DNA of 64,000 nucleotides from assembly GCF_003751505.1 (NCBI RefSeq), contig NZ_RJVB01000002.1, positions 62,001 through 126,000 on the forward strand. The letters run 5' to 3'. The notes beneath the pieces are model-generated. The model did no database searches, had not been told where the DNA came from, and worked only from the letters and a program-made list of their open reading frames with translations. Position numbers and translations under genes: made by a program. The first letter of the stretch is position 1, and the number at the start of each line of letters is the position of its first letter. This stretch comes from Erwinia sp. JUb26 (GTDB lineage: Bacteria; Pseudomonadota; Gammaproteobacteria; Enterobacterales; Enterobacteriaceae). Below are positions 52,101 through 61,359 of this stretch, piece by piece.

Positions 52101-52520
52101 CACCAGATACTGGTCAAACAGATCCGCCACCCTGGATGCCAGCTGAAACAGCTTGCGCTTATCCTCGTCATCGCTCAGGTAATTGCGCAACGTAGCGAAC
52201 GCCTCTCCCGGCAGCATGTCAGGGAGGATTGCCATCAGTTTCCAGCTCATGCCGGACTTACTGAATGCGCTTTCGCGCGGAATATCCGGCAGCACGCGCA
52301 CAAACATGTCCCAGATAAAGCTGGCGGGCAGCGGGAAATCAATATTGGCAGCAATACCAAAATCTTCGGCCAGCGACATTTGCAGCCACTGCGCCATGCC
52401 GGGGCTTTGCACCAGCACCACTTCCGGATTCAGCGGATTGGGCAAGGGCCGATTTTTTATCTGCCATGATGCCAGCGTCTTAAGCAGATCCAGCTGATTG
52501 GAGTGGTAAACCGTGAACAT
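49152..52520 (-). CDS. recC: exodeoxyribonuclease V gamma chain
   Basis: RecC holds the RecBCD complex together and recognises Chi. Starting at 52520 (MFTVYHSNQLDLL) gives 1122 residues, the E. coli length; the open frame begins 23 codons earlier without similarity. Conserved segments include VQSPGMAQWLQMSLAEDFGIAANIDFPLPASFIWDM-type sequence near residue 40 and KVVCLLGMNDGIYPR near 640. The helicase-like folds lack catalytic residues, as in the family. A 119-base gap to ptrA may hold its promoter. Confidence 0.96.
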   Translation of the reverse strand: MFTVYHSNQLDLLKTLASWQIKNRPLPNPLNPEVVLVQSPGMAQWLQMSLAEDFGIAANIDFPLPASFIWDMFVRVLPDIPRESAFSKSGMSWKLMAILPDMLPGEAFATLRNYLSDDEDKRKLFQLASRVADLFDQYLVYRPQWLNGWEKGELTEGLGEAQIWQAPLWAALVEYTHQLGQPEWHRANLYQRFIHRLENSPTRPENLPDRVFICGISALPPVYLQALSALGKHIDIHLLFTNPCRHYWGDIQDYAFLAKLQSRNRRHYQDNHEVPQFRDADSASTLFNEAGEQQLSNPLLASWGKLGRDNLYLLAQIEPNEVFAFVDLEPVNLLQTLKRDLLELEDNAVIGLQKSEWETSEAKRLLAPEDRSIVIHQCHSPQREVEVLQDRLLAMMAEDPTLTPRDIIVMVADIDAYTPFIQAVFGNAPPERTLPFAISDRRASQAHPALQAFISLLSLPDSRFTAEDVLALLEVPAVVGRFAIDEEGLRLLRHWVAESGIRWGLDDDNVRELDLPATGQHTWHFGLTRMLLGYAMNSEAGEWQGILPYDESSGLIAELAGNLADLLMQLHRWRRWLGDTSDLAHWLPLCRQLLDDFFVCDAETEAALTLIEEQWKLVIGYGVEASYQQAVPLTVLRDELVSRLDQQRISQRFLAGPVNFCTLMPMRSIPFKVVCLLGMNDGIYPRTLPPLGFDLMSKQLQKGDRSRRDDDRYLFLEALNSAQQQLYISYIARSIQDNTERYPSVLVSELVEYICQSFCLPEDRSLDVDHSAQNVANHLHHLHSRMPFAAENFSANAEFRSFAEEWLPAAKASGIAHPPFMQPLAAEDLDTLSFERLVRFWRHPVRAFFSMRLGVSFRLEEMELPDAEPFALDGLTRYQMNAQLLNSLIEGEESSRLYARQRASGALPYGAFGELIWEEQEQEMRVLAGRVREQRAAAESREISLQIDGVLLTGWLPQVQDSGLLRWRPGNLNFKDGLTLWLEHLVYCALGGNGTSLMLGRNDSEWRFPAMAADEAGIQLAHYIEGYRQGMCSPLLLTESGAAWLEESYDESSGDLLRDEVTQKKACGKLLARWQGNYQIEGEGGDPYLQRVIRTLDETHLQVMTGHAERWLLSLRQAHRSV

Positions 52521-52611
52521 AACCGACAGATTCTCAACGTAAGTGGGTTTAATTTCCTGAAGGGTACTGTACCCGCACAGGATGAACATTGGAAATATTG
52601 CGCTGCTGCCG

Positions 52612-52929
52612 TTAATTTTCTACTGCCGGGCAGCGTAGCTGAGTCAGCTCTGCTCTGCGCCCTGCCGGGCTAATCGTTTTTGCTATCAGCAGCTGACATC
52701 CTTCAGGGCCACTCTCCTGGTGCAACTGCGCCTGCCCTCCCTCCAGCGGGTTGCCCTGTAGCAGCTGGCGGGCATTACGCCATGCGCTACGCTGCTGCCA
52801 CTGCTGCTGGAAACCGTCGGCCAGAACCAGCTGGTAACGCATCAGAGCCGTAATGGTTATGCTAAACAGCAGCAGGGCGAACAGCGTTTCCACCAGGCTA
52901 AACCCCCGTTGATTACGATGTAGGATCAT
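52612..52929 (-). CDS. ppdC: prepilin-type protein PpdC
   Basis: A type IV pilin-like minor subunit. I start at 52929 (MILHRNQRGFSLVETLFA), which gives 105 residues; the G/FSLVE motif is the prepilin peptidase site with Glu at +5, followed by a hydrophobic helix (TLFALLLFSITITALM). It overlaps the ygdB end by 17 bases. It is the last of a ppdA-ppdB-ygdB-ppdC group and lies just downstream of recC's promoter side. Whether a pilus or secretion machine is made here is not visible. Confidence 0.88.
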   Translation of the reverse strand: MILHRNQRGFSLVETLFALLLFSITITALMRYQLVLADGFQQQWQQRSAWRNARQLLQGNPLEGGQAQLHQESGPEGCQLLIAKTISPAGRRAELTQLRCPAVEN

Positions 52930-53335
52930 CACACTGGCTCCTGTCGGGCAGCGGGCAGTAATCCAGCCAGCCGTGGGGCAAGGCTCTGATTCTCCCACCG
53001 GTAAGGCTGCTCACCCAGCGGTACAGAGACAGGGTTCCGCTGCCGCTGTCACCGCGCAGCAGCCTACCGCGATCGTGGCTAAGCACGCAGGCGCGCCAGG
53101 CATACTTTGGCTGGCGCTGGCAGGACCAGCCTTCTTCAGTGCCGCGCCACGTCAGTCTTTCTCCCCACGCCAGCGCGGAGGCCGCATCGGTGAACTCAAG
53201 AATATAGTGCCGTTCATCACTGACCAGGCTCAGATTATCGCTCAGCTGCCGCCGCGTGGCGTGCAGCAACACCGTGCCCATGAGCAGAATGATAATCACC
53301 ATCAGCAGTGCGCCGCTTCCCCGTTGTGAGTGCAT
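52913..53335 (-). CDS. ygdB: pseudopilin-operon protein YgdB (DUF2509)
   Basis: A 140-residue protein with a short basic N-terminus and one N-terminal hydrophobic helix (GALLMVIIILLMGTVLL), preceded by QRGSGAL, like the PilX/GspK-type minor pilins. The ATG overlaps the ppdB stop by one base (TAATG). Function unknown. Its place in the order ppdA-ppdB-ygdB-ppdC is as in E. coli. Confidence 0.88.
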   Translation of the reverse strand: MHSQRGSGALLMVIIILLMGTVLLHATRRQLSDNLSLVSDERHYILEFTDAASALAWGERLTWRGTEEGWSCQRQPKYAWRACVLSHDRGRLLRGDSGSGTLSLYRWVSSLTGGRIRALPHGWLDYCPLPDRSQCDDPTS

Positions 53336-53877
53336 TATAAATTCTCCGCCACCAGCCAGTGCTCAACGTGCTGCACCAGGGAAAGCAACATACTGGAGCT
53401 TGCCTTCAGCATCACGCGGACCTGCTGCCGGTTGCGGACTACCCTGAATTCTTCAATGGCGATAATGCGGGGATCGTTCAGCTTCTCCCAGCCACCACCG
53501 CCACAGCGGTCAACGCCGCGCTGCATTTCCAGATTTTTCGCTCTTAGGCGAAAGCCGTAGTAATCACTGTCTTCTCGCCCGGTATTTTCCCATTGCCCGT
53601 TGCTGTTCTCATCCCAGCGGACCAGCAGGCAGCGGCCACCGTTCTGAATCTGCATTGCGGCACCGCTGCAGCGACCGTGACAATAGCCCGCCCGCCGCAC
53701 GGCTTTTTCCAGCGTCTGCATTATCTGCTGCACCTCTTCATTGAGCTGAACCTGCATCTGCAGGCGCAGGTTTTGCTGCTGTAAAAGCGGCAGCGTCCGT
53801 GCTGCGCCCAGCATCATTACGCTACCTATCGCCATAGCCAGCAGCGTTTCAAGCAGCGTAAACCCGGCCTGGTTCAT
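53335..53877 (-). CDS. ppdB: prepilin-type protein PpdB
   Basis: A GspJ/PilW-like minor pseudopilin of 180 residues. The open frame begins at 54114, but the start is set by overlap with ppdA: MNQAGFTLLETLLAM, at 53877, shares ATGA with the ppdA stop and has GGAGG seven bases before it. The prepilin site GFTLLE and hydrophobic helix are clear, and several Cys follow (AGYCHGRC, GGRCLL, DRCGGGG). Confidence 0.9.
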   Translation of the reverse strand: MNQAGFTLLETLLAMAIGSVMMLGAARTLPLLQQQNLRLQMQVQLNEEVQQIMQTLEKAVRRAGYCHGRCSGAAMQIQNGGRCLLVRWDENSNGQWENTGREDSDYYGFRLRAKNLEMQRGVDRCGGGGWEKLNDPRIIAIEEFRVVRNRQQVRVMLKASSSMLLSLVQHVEHWLVAENL

Positions 53878-54341
53878 CGGCATCCCTCCTCTGAAACTGA
53901 ACAAATACGCACCCTGCCGCGAGACGAGATAATGATGCGCCGCTCGCCGGCATCGCTGGTAATAGTGACATTCCCGGGTCGGGCGGTATTTTTGACGCCA
54001 TAGAACCCCATTTCCGCCGTCACCGAACGGATGCTGACTTCCGGCCAGGGTGCCAGTAGCGTAAGCCTCGCCTGTGCGGAGCAGACGTCGGGCCGCATTC
54101 CCCCGCCCAGGCACCAGTGCCGCCCCGGCTTAAGCCAGACGACTCTGTCGGCGTTATGCCACCAGGCATCGCTGCGCAGGCGCAGCAGCAGACGCTGGAT
54201 CTGCTGCGCGCTGTCATTAAGCTGACGCCGCTGCTGCCACCTCTCCAGGCCCTGCCATGATCCCAGGCTCAGCACGGCGATAAGCGCGATCGCGATCATC
54301 AGTTCCAGCAGTGTAAATCCTGCGGAGTGCGTTATTTTCAT
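53874..54341 (-). CDS. ppdA: prepilin-type protein PpdA
   Basis: A GspH/FimT-like pseudopilin of 155 residues with the prepilin site AGFTLLELMIAIALIAVL at residues 7-24. It is first in the four-gene group and is divergent from the dipeptidase gene across a 280-base gap in which I see only a promoter-like AT-rich part and no gene. These genes are kept in many enterics without a known pilus function; competence-type DNA uptake has been proposed. Confidence 0.9.
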   Translation of the reverse strand: MKITHSAGFTLLELMIAIALIAVLSLGSWQGLERWQQRRQLNDSAQQIQRLLLRLRSDAWWHNADRVVWLKPGRHWCLGGGMRPDVCSAQARLTLLAPWPEVSIRSVTAEMGFYGVKNTARPGNVTITSDAGERRIIISSRGRVRICSVSEEGCR

Positions 54342-54621
54342 CCGCTGAGTGTTTGCTTTTGTGGTTCACGCTGCCAGCGGTACCTTGTGGGTTTGCGCGC
54401 TGTCTTCCAGGCTAAATACGTTTTCTCATCGCTATTCATTACCGCTGCGGGCCGTTACGCATTTTCATCAACCGGGGCCATACCATCGCCGGATTTGCTT
54501 AGCACCGCCGGGGAGAACGGCTAAGATGCCTGAACGGATGAAGTGAACCGGGAACCGACAGATACCGGAGCCGATTAGGCGCGTCAGATTCGAAGATCCG
54601 AGCTGAACTAAGAGAGAAAAA

Positions 54622-55191
54622 ATGGATGATATTCAACTGACCGACATTGCCACCTCGCTGCCGCAGGTGAAGATTGATTTGAAATATGCCACGGCGGACA
54701 ACATTACCGGCCAGCCGATTTACTGTGAACACCGCTGCCTTTTGCATCCGGACGCCGCTGCCGCGCTGGTTCGCAGTGCACATATCGCCGCGATTGCAGG
54801 CTTTACACTGCTGATTTATGACGCTTACCGCCCGCAGAAAGCGCAGATGAATCTGTGGCAGGCCTGCCCGGATCCCGACTACGTTATTCCCGTTTCTCAG
54901 GGGTCGAATCACTCCCGCGGTACCGCCGTTGACGTCACGCTGATTGATGAGCAGGGAAGCATTGTGGACATGGGCAGCGGCTTTGACGAGATGCATGAAC
55001 GATCACATCCCTGGCATCCTTCCGTCTCGGCGCGGGCATTGCGCCACCGGCTGATGCTGAGCGCGATTATGCTTGAGGGAGGGTTTAAGGGAATTGCGAC
55101 AGAATGGTGGCACTTCGAGCTGCCGGGAGCGGCAGATTATCCGCTACTGACGGATATTTTTGACTGCTATCCGCCGCCGTCTGCGGCGTAA
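54622..55191 (+). CDS. D-alanyl-D-alanine dipeptidase (VanX/DdpX family)
   Basis: A zinc dipeptidase that hydrolyses D-Ala-D-Ala. The 189 residues contain the family motifs SNHSRGTAVDVTL (His and Asp zinc ligands, near residue 94) and EWWHFE (catalytic Glu and the third ligand His, near 161), plus an Arg in IYDAYRPQKAQ. No signal peptide is seen, so it is probably cytoplasmic. In E. coli ppdA is next to thyA, with ddpX elsewhere; this gene is an addition at this site. A vancomycin-resistance role is not implied; peptidoglycan turnover is more likely. Confidence 0.9.
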   Translation: MDDIQLTDIATSLPQVKIDLKYATADNITGQPIYCEHRCLLHPDAAAALVRSAHIAAIAGFTLLIYDAYRPQKAQMNLWQACPDPDYVIPVSQGSNHSRGTAVDVTLIDEQGSIVDMGSGFDEMHERSHPWHPSVSARALRHRLMLSAIMLEGGFKGIATEWWHFELPGAADYPLLTDIFDCYPPPSAA

Positions 55192-55195
55192 AACA

Positions 55196-55230
55196 ATCCC
55201 CGGCATGATGCATACCGGGGATAGCCTTTT
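55196..55230. terminator. terminator between the dipeptidase gene and thyA
   Basis: ATCCCCGG (55196-55203) and CCGGGGAT (55215-55222) form a stem followed by AGCCTTTTT. On the opposite strand the run TTGTTTT follows, so it may serve both convergent genes. Confidence 0.75.
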
Positions 55231-56024
55231 TACACGGCAACCGGCGCTTTGATCGCCGGATGTGGGTCGTAGCCGACGATCTCGAAGTCATCGAAACGGT
55301 AGTCGAAAATGGAGGCAGGTTTACGTTTAATCACCAGCTGCGGCAGCGCGCGAGGCTCACGGCTTAGCTGCAGGCGGGTCTGTTCAAGGTGGTTGCTGTA
55401 CAGGTGAGTATCACCACCGGTCCAGACAAAATCACCCACTTCCAGATCGCACTGCTGCGCCATCATATGCACCAACAGCGCATAGCTGGCGATATTAAAC
55501 GGCAGACCGAGGAAGATATCGCACGAGCGCTGATACAGCTGGCACGACAGCTTGCCGTCAGCCACGTAAAACTGGAAGAAAGCGTGGCACGGTGCCAGCG
55601 CCATCTCATCCAGTTCGCCCACGTTCCACGCGGAAACGATGATACGGCGAGAGTCTGGGTCGTTTTTAAGCTGCTCAACGACCTTGCTCAGCTGATCGAT
55701 CTGACGACCATCCGGTGCTCCCCAGCTGCGCCACTGCTTGCCATAGACCGGGCCAAGATCGCCATTTTCGTCCGCCCACTCGTCCCAGATTGAAACGTTG
55801 TTATCCTTCAAATACGCGATATTGGTATCGCCGTTGAGGAACCACAGCAGTTCGTGAATGATGGAGCGTAGGTGGCACTTCTTGGTAGTGACCAGCGGAA
55901 AACCATCCTGCAGATTGAAACGCATCTGGTGGCCGAAGACCGACAGCGTACCCGTACCGGTACGATCGTTTTTCGGTGTGCCCTGTTCAAGGACATGCTG
56001 CATTAATTCCAGATACTGTTTCAT
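55230..56024 (-). CDS. thyA: thymidylate synthase
   Basis: ThyA methylates dUMP to dTMP with methylenetetrahydrofolate. The 264 residues equal E. coli. The catalytic Cys146 is in [13 protein letters not shown], the dUMP-binding region in [19 protein letters not shown], and the C-terminus IKAPVAV is the conserved folate-closing tail. It overlaps lgt by 4 bases (ATGA), the usual enteric arrangement. Confidence 0.97.
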   Translation of the reverse strand: MKQYLELMQHVLEQGTPKNDRTGTGTLSVFGHQMRFNLQDGFPLVTTKKCHLRSIIHELLWFLNGDTNIAYLKDNNVSIWDEWADENGDLGPVYGKQWRSWGAPDGRQIDQLSKVVEQLKNDPDSRRIIVSAWNVGELDEMALAPCHAFFQFYVADGKLSCQLYQRSCDIFLGLPFNIASYALLVHMMAQQCDLEVGDFVWTGGDTHLYSNHLEQTRLQLSREPRALPQLVIKRKPASIFDYRFDDFEIVGYDPHPAIKAPVAV

Positions 56025-56899
56025 TTTTCCCCACGAAGTTGCTGCTGCGGACGACGACGATACGCCCAGATCATCATAATCACGCCGGCCAGAATCATTG
56101 GCACAGAGAGGATTTGTCCCATGCTGATGCCGCTGAACAGACCAAGCTGCTGGTCGGGCTGACGGAAGAATTCAATAATAATACGGAAAGCGCCATAGCC
56201 AATCAGGAACAGGCCGGAGACGGCTCCCATTGGGCGCGATTTGCGGATAAACACATTCAGAATAATAAACAGCACGATCCCTTCCAGAATCAGCTCATAA
56301 AGCTGTGAAGGGTGGCGCGGCAGTACGCCGTAGGTCGCCAGCAGGGACTGCCATTCCGGATGGGTGGAAACCAACGCGATATCTTCACTGCGTGAACCCG
56401 GGAACAGCATGGCCCACGGCAGGTTCGGATCGACGCGGCCCCAGAGCTCGCCGTTGATAAAGTTGCCAAGGCGGCCAGCACCCAGCCCAAACGGGATCAG
56501 CGGAGCCATAAAGTCTGAAACCTGGAAGAACGTGCGTTTGGTTCGACGGGCGAAGATCAGCATCACCACGATCACCCCGATCAGGCCACCGTGGAAGGAC
56601 ATACCGCCATCCCAGACCTTAAACAGATACAGCGGATTTTCCAGGAACAGCGGCATGTTGTAAAACAGCACATAGCCGATACGACCACCGAGGAATACAC
56701 CGAGGAAACCCGCGTAGAGAAGATTTTCAACTTCTTCTTTCTTCCAGCCGCTGCCAGGCTTATTGGCACGGCGCACGGCCAGCCACATAGCGAAAATAAA
56801 ACCAACCAGATACATCAGCCCATACCAGTGGAGAGACACTGGTCCGATAGAGAAGATCACCGGGTCAAATTGGGGGAAAGCCAGATAGCCGTTATTCAT
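56021..56899 (-). CDS. lgt: prolipoprotein diacylglyceryl transferase
   Basis: Lgt adds diacylglycerol to the lipobox cysteine of prolipoproteins in the inner membrane, the first step for lipoproteins such as MltA, YgdI and YgdR of this window. The 292 residues carry about seven membrane helices. The family signature [14 protein letters not shown] is near residue 142 and [11 protein letters not shown] near 24. It is cotranscribed with thyA. Confidence 0.97.
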   Translation of the reverse strand: MNNGYLAFPQFDPVIFSIGPVSLHWYGLMYLVGFIFAMWLAVRRANKPGSGWKKEEVENLLYAGFLGVFLGGRIGYVLFYNMPLFLENPLYLFKVWDGGMSFHGGLIGVIVVMLIFARRTKRTFFQVSDFMAPLIPFGLGAGRLGNFINGELWGRVDPNLPWAMLFPGSRSEDIALVSTHPEWQSLLATYGVLPRHPSQLYELILEGIVLFIILNVFIRKSRPMGAVSGLFLIGYGAFRIIIEFFRQPDQQLGLFSGISMGQILSVPMILAGVIMMIWAYRRRPQQQLRGEK

Positions 56900-57056
56900 C
56901 TTTCACCATTTTAGAATTCTGTCCTGACGAGCAGGCAACGGAACAGGTAGACGCACGCGCAAATGGCGCGGCTGCTTAAGGCTGCGCATCATAGCATAAT
57001 GCGAATTATTACGACCCGGCGTAACTGTAAACTTTGTTAAGCACCGGATCGGATGA

Positions 57057-59303
57057 CTATTTTCCGCCCCGGATCAGGCCGCCCAGCCCTCTGCGCTCCA
57101 TAAAGCCCGCGATCAGATGGCGTACGTCGCTGGTGTGGGCGGCTTCCAGGCCACGCTGCGCCAGTTCCTGCGCTTCTTCTTTGCCAATATGGCGCAGTAA
57201 ATACTTCACACGAGCCACGTTGCGACCGTTCATGCTGAGGTGGTAATAGCCCATGCCAATCAGCATCACCACGCACATCGGATCGCCCGCCATTTCACCG
57301 CACAGGCACAGCTCCACTCCTGCACGTTCAGCTTCCTTTCCGATACTGTGCAGCGCACGCAGCACGGCCGGATGCAGGCTGTCGTAAAGATTGGCCACGC
57401 GGGTGTTGTTACGGTCCACCGCCAGTAGATACTGGGTCAGATCGTTAGTGCCCACGGAGACAAAATCCACGCGGTTGCGCAGGTGGCTGAGCATAAAGAT
57501 CATCGACGGGACTTCGATCATCACGCCAAGACGCGGGCGAGGGATCGCGTAACCCAGCATTTCCTCCACCTCGCGCCCCGCTCTGTCAAGCAGGCGTCGC
57601 GCCTCATCGATCTCATCCAGGCTGGTGATCATCGGCAGTAAAATACTGAGGTTGCTGCTGGCGACATTCGCCCGCAGCATCGCTCGCAGCTGAACGAGGA
57701 AGATCTCGGGCTGATCGAGCGTCAGGCGGATGCCCCGCCAACCCAGCGACGGGTTTTCTTCGCTAATCGGCATATAGGGCAGCTGCTTGTCGGCACCGAT
57801 ATCCAGCGTGCGCAGCGTAACCGGCTTATCCAGAAACAGCTGCAGCATGCCCTGATACTGCGCCACCTGCTCTTCTTCCGAGGGGAAGCCATTCTGGAGC
57901 ATAAACGGAATTTCGGTGCGGTAGAGCCCAACACCGTCGACCCGGCTACCGAGCGTATGTTCGTGTTCCGCGCTGAGACCTGCGTTAAGCATGACTTTGA
58001 CCGGTTCGCCGCTTTTTAACGCTCCGGGCTGCTCAACCAGATGCTCAGCCAGCTGGCTCAGCTCGTTTTCCTCGCTGATCAGCCGCTGATATTCCTGCAC
58101 CAGCACCGGTTCAGGGTCGACCAGCAGCTCGCCGCGATAGCCATCCACGATAAGCAGACGTCCCTTCATCAGGTCCGGCTGAATATCGGCACCCATCACC
58201 GTCGGAATACCCATGGCGCGAACCATAATCGCCGCATGGGAATTCGCCGCGCCGTCTCGCACGACGACGCCCGCCAGCCGTTCATGCGGCAGCTCAGCAA
58301 GGGTGGTTGCGGTCAGTTCATCGGCCACCAGCACAAAGCGTTCCGGCCAGGTATGGGTGCCCTGAATGGTATCGTCGAGGTGAAACAGCAGGCGCTGGCC
58401 GAGCACACGTAAATCACCGGCCCGCTCCCGCAGGTAGCTGTCCTGCAGGCTGGCAAACTGCGCGGCAAACTTCTCAATCACCTTTTTGACCGCCCACTCC
58501 GCGACCGAACCGGCATCAATTTCGGCCAGCAGATCTTTTTTCAGCCGCGCATCGCTGAGCAGGTGTGAATAAAGATCGAAAATGGCCGCGCTTTCTTTGT
58601 GCATGCTGGCGGTGAATCGCTTGCTGTAGCGGCGAAATTCGTTCGAGGCCTCGGCCATCGCCAGCGCCAGACGTTCGCGCTCACGCACCGAATCCAGCGT
58701 GGAAGCCGCAGAGACATTCTCCAGTGAAGGCTGCGAGGAATCCACCCAGCCTGTCGCCACCGCGACGCCGGGTGATGCCGCCAGCGCCTTGATGCGCGTC
58801 TGCCGGTACTGCCCGAACAGCACATTCAGCTGCGACTGAGAAAGGATCGCCGCCATCTGCGTGGCCAGCGTGACCAGGAACGACTCTTCGCTTTCATCAA
58901 ACTGACGATGTTCACGCTGCTGAACCACCAGCACGCCCTGCAGCTGACGTCGGCTGATAATCGGTACGCCCAGGAACGAGCGGAAGCGCTCTTCTTTAAC
59001 GGAAGGGATAAATTTAAAGCTGGGGTGCTTTTGCGCATCGGCAAGGTTAATGGGTTCAGCCAGACGGCCAACCAAGCCAACGATGCCCTCGTCAAATGCC
59101 AGGGCGACAGTGCGCCCACGCGGCTTTTTTAGCCCACGCGTTGCCATCAGGTAGTAGCAGCGACGTTCATGATCTGCCAGGTAAACCGAGCAGACCTCGA
59201 TATCCATGGCCAGACAAATCTCGTTAACCAGGATATCCAGCGCCTCGGTAAGCCGGGGCGCTGCCGCCACTTTCTCAACTATTTCGCGTAGTTGTGTGAG
59301 CAT
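57057..59303 (-). CDS. ptsP: enzyme I-Ntr, nitrogen phosphotransferase system
   Basis: PtsP transfers phosphate from PEP to NPr (PtsO) in the regulatory PTS-Ntr, sensing nitrogen status. The 748 residues equal E. coli: an N-terminal GAF domain (about 1-165), then an enzyme I domain with phospho-His in GAANSHAAIMVRAMGIP (near 356), and a C-terminal PEP-binding barrel with LCGEMAGDPM near 670. It follows rppH by 12 bases, suggesting one transcript. Confidence 0.97.
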   Translation of the reverse strand: MLTQLREIVEKVAAAPRLTEALDILVNEICLAMDIEVCSVYLADHERRCYYLMATRGLKKPRGRTVALAFDEGIVGLVGRLAEPINLADAQKHPSFKFIPSVKEERFRSFLGVPIISRRQLQGVLVVQQREHRQFDESEESFLVTLATQMAAILSQSQLNVLFGQYRQTRIKALAASPGVAVATGWVDSSQPSLENVSAASTLDSVRERERLALAMAEASNEFRRYSKRFTASMHKESAAIFDLYSHLLSDARLKKDLLAEIDAGSVAEWAVKKVIEKFAAQFASLQDSYLRERAGDLRVLGQRLLFHLDDTIQGTHTWPERFVLVADELTATTLAELPHERLAGVVVRDGAANSHAAIMVRAMGIPTVMGADIQPDLMKGRLLIVDGYRGELLVDPEPVLVQEYQRLISEENELSQLAEHLVEQPGALKSGEPVKVMLNAGLSAEHEHTLGSRVDGVGLYRTEIPFMLQNGFPSEEEQVAQYQGMLQLFLDKPVTLRTLDIGADKQLPYMPISEENPSLGWRGIRLTLDQPEIFLVQLRAMLRANVASSNLSILLPMITSLDEIDEARRLLDRAGREVEEMLGYAIPRPRLGVMIEVPSMIFMLSHLRNRVDFVSVGTNDLTQYLLAVDRNNTRVANLYDSLHPAVLRALHSIGKEAERAGVELCLCGEMAGDPMCVVMLIGMGYYHLSMNGRNVARVKYLLRHIGKEEAQELAQRGLEAAHTSDVRHLIAGFMERRGLGGLIRGGK

Positions 59304-59315
59304 AATCTACGTGGC

Positions 59316-59843
59316 TTAACCTCTCTTCCTTCGAAAGCCTTGCGTATTTCTCTGTGCGGTATTCTCCTGCAGGGGCATAACCACGCTGGCAAACTCTTTC
59401 ATCACGCGGCGATAAACATCGCGTTTAAAGGAGACCACCTGGCGTACCGGATACCAGAAACTCACCCAGCGCCAGCCGTCAAACTCCGGCGTGCTGCTGG
59501 TTTGCATATTGATATCCGCGTCATTGCACAACAGCTGCAGAAGAAACCACTTCTGTTTTTGGCCGATACAAACCGGCTTTGTGTCCCAACGCACCAAACG
59601 TTTTGGCAATTTATATCGTAACCAGTTACGGGTAGAGGCCAGGATGCGAACATCCTTACGGCTCAAACCGACTTCCTCGAAAAGTTCGCGGTACATCGCC
59701 TGTTCCGCCGTCTCGCCAGGATTAATCCCTCCCTGAGGAAACTGCCAGGAGTGTTGGCCATAACGCCTTGCCCACACCACCTGTCCCTGCCTGTTACAAA
59801 TTACGATACCAACATTCGGGCGGTAGCCATCATCATCGATCAC
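59316..59843 (-). CDS. rppH: RNA pyrophosphohydrolase
   Basis: RppH removes pyrophosphate from the 5' end of mRNA and so starts RNase E-dependent decay. The 175 residues (176 in E. coli) hold the complete Nudix box, Gly38 to Leu60 ([18 protein letters not shown], then EEVGL). First gene of rppH-ptsP. Its promoter lies in the large gap upstream of the divergent mutH. Confidence 0.97.
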   Translation of the reverse strand: MIDDDGYRPNVGIVICNRQGQVVWARRYGQHSWQFPQGGINPGETAEQAMYRELFEEVGLSRKDVRILASTRNWLRYKLPKRLVRWDTKPVCIGQKQKWFLLQLLCNDADINMQTSSTPEFDGWRWVSFWYPVRQVVSFKRDVYRRVMKEFASVVMPLQENTAQRNTQGFRRKRG

Positions 59844-60010
59844 CGGACTACCTCAAACTAAAACTGGATGTTCTGATTGTTTCACACTCCTTACAGGCGG
59901 TAAACCACTGGTTTTGGTGGGTGAGTCGGCATCTAACTTGGATAACTCATACCGTCGGACAGAGTTATAAACAGAAAGCGGGTCAAAAAGGCGATCTTAT
60001 TCACGTTTTC

Positions 60011-60335
60011 TGTGGATAGCTTTGTGCAGAACTCTGTTAACAGGTGGGGAAAACTTTCTTCCACGTCTGGAGCCTTCCCGCAAAAAAAATAAATAACCCT
60101 AGATTAATCATCACCTTTAATGCCGTTTTTATGCGGAATTTAGCGCTGTCATGCTGCTGTCACAGACCGGGGCTCAGCAACTGGTGAAAGATCGAACACT
60201 TAATAGTTTATCCACAGAATATGTTGATTAGTTGGCCGCACATGGGGCTAAAGTTGCCAAAATCCCCTGCGTCAAGGCTGTAAATTGAAACAGTATTATT
60301 TTAAAACGTGAGTTATCCCACTTTTCTGTGGATAA
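60011..60335. promoter_or_regulatory. cluster of DnaA boxes in the rppH-mutH gap
   Basis: Two perfect DnaA boxes lie at 60208-60216 (TTATCCACA, plus) and 60327-60335 (minus). Single-mismatch boxes lie at 60011-60019 (minus, CTATCCACA) and at 60313-60321 (plus, TTATCCCAC). The last two face each other with a 5-base spacer. The 684-base gap between rppH and mutH is AT-rich around 60060-60310 and contains no gene that I can support. I recall that mutH of E. coli also has DnaA sites upstream. Confidence 0.65.
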
Positions 60336-60527
60336 CTACGTATAAGATCCTGTTCATTGTCGGTGATAAGGCGGGTAAAACTTGCGACAGGGCCAGATAA
60401 CCCCTGCCGCTGAGGCAATAAAAAACATGATTTATCATGCTATTATTAGCCTTACCCCCAGAATCAGCGCAGCATAACTTACTCCTGAATTTGGATGGTT
60501 GTTTTTTAAACGAATCTGGATACCACA

Positions 60528-61214
60528 ATGACAGGCGATCCCTTCCTCATTCCCCCACCCCGTGATGAAGCCGAACTCATGGCCCGAGCCACCGGGCTGG
60601 CCGGTTATACACTCGGTGAACTTGCCCTGCGTATCGATCTGGCGATCCCACGCGATCTTAAGCGGGATAAGGGCTGGGTGGGGATGCTGCTGGAACGTTA
60701 TCTTGGCGCCAGCGCAGGCAGTAAACCGGAGCAGGACTTTGCCGAGATTGGCGTAGAGCTGAAGACCATTCCCGTTGATGCCGCCGGACGACCGCTGGAA
60801 ACCACCTTTGTTTGTGTCGCACCGTTAACCGGGAACAGCGGCGTCACCTGGCAGAACAGCCACGTGCGACATAAGCTCGAGCGCGTACTGTGGATACCGG
60901 TAGAGGGCGAGCGTACGATCCCGCTGGCAGAGCGCCACGTTGGCTCACCGCTGCTCTGGAGCCCGAATGAGGAAGAGGAGCATCAGCTGCGGCGTGACTG
61001 GGAAGAGCTGATGGATATGATTGTCCTGGGCCAGGTAGAAAGGATTACCGCACGCCACGGCGAGGTTCTGCAAATCCGCCCAAAGGCGGCAAACAGCAAA
61101 GCTTTAACTGAGGGCATCGGACGCCAGGGGCAGCCCGTTATGACCCTGCCGCGCGGCTTTTATCTGAAGAAAAACTTTACGGCAGCGCTGCTTGCACGCC
61201 ACTTTTTACTGTAA
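60528..61214 (+). CDS. mutH: DNA mismatch repair endonuclease MutH
   Basis: MutH nicks the unmethylated strand at hemimethylated GATC sites after MutS-MutL activation. The 228 residues (229 in E. coli) have the catalytic triad Asp70, Glu77 and Lys79 in [12 protein letters not shown], with exactly the E. coli numbering. The C-terminus [15 protein letters not shown] is conserved. It has a long upstream region with DnaA boxes. In E. coli ygdQ follows; here ygdR follows. Confidence 0.96.
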   Translation: MTGDPFLIPPPRDEAELMARATGLAGYTLGELALRIDLAIPRDLKRDKGWVGMLLERYLGASAGSKPEQDFAEIGVELKTIPVDAAGRPLETTFVCVAPLTGNSGVTWQNSHVRHKLERVLWIPVEGERTIPLAERHVGSPLLWSPNEEEEHQLRRDWEELMDMIVLGQVERITARHGEVLQIRPKAANSKALTEGIGRQGQPVMTLPRGFYLKKNFTAALLARHFLL

Positions 61215-61359
61215 GTATCCTGGCGAATTGCGAAAAACGACACAAAAGTCAATAATACGCGCCGGAAGTCGTCCATTTTCAGACTGATGAAATTATCACT
61301 ACAGGGAAAATAGTTTATTACTACACTCAACACAGTAATAAAAGTTAAGGGAGACAAGT

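Noticed and set aside
59844..60527. A chromosomal replication origin
   Set aside because: DnaA boxes are present, but there are no oriC-type 13-mers, no dense GATC pattern and none of the usual neighbours (mnmG, mioC). The E. coli oriC lies in another context.
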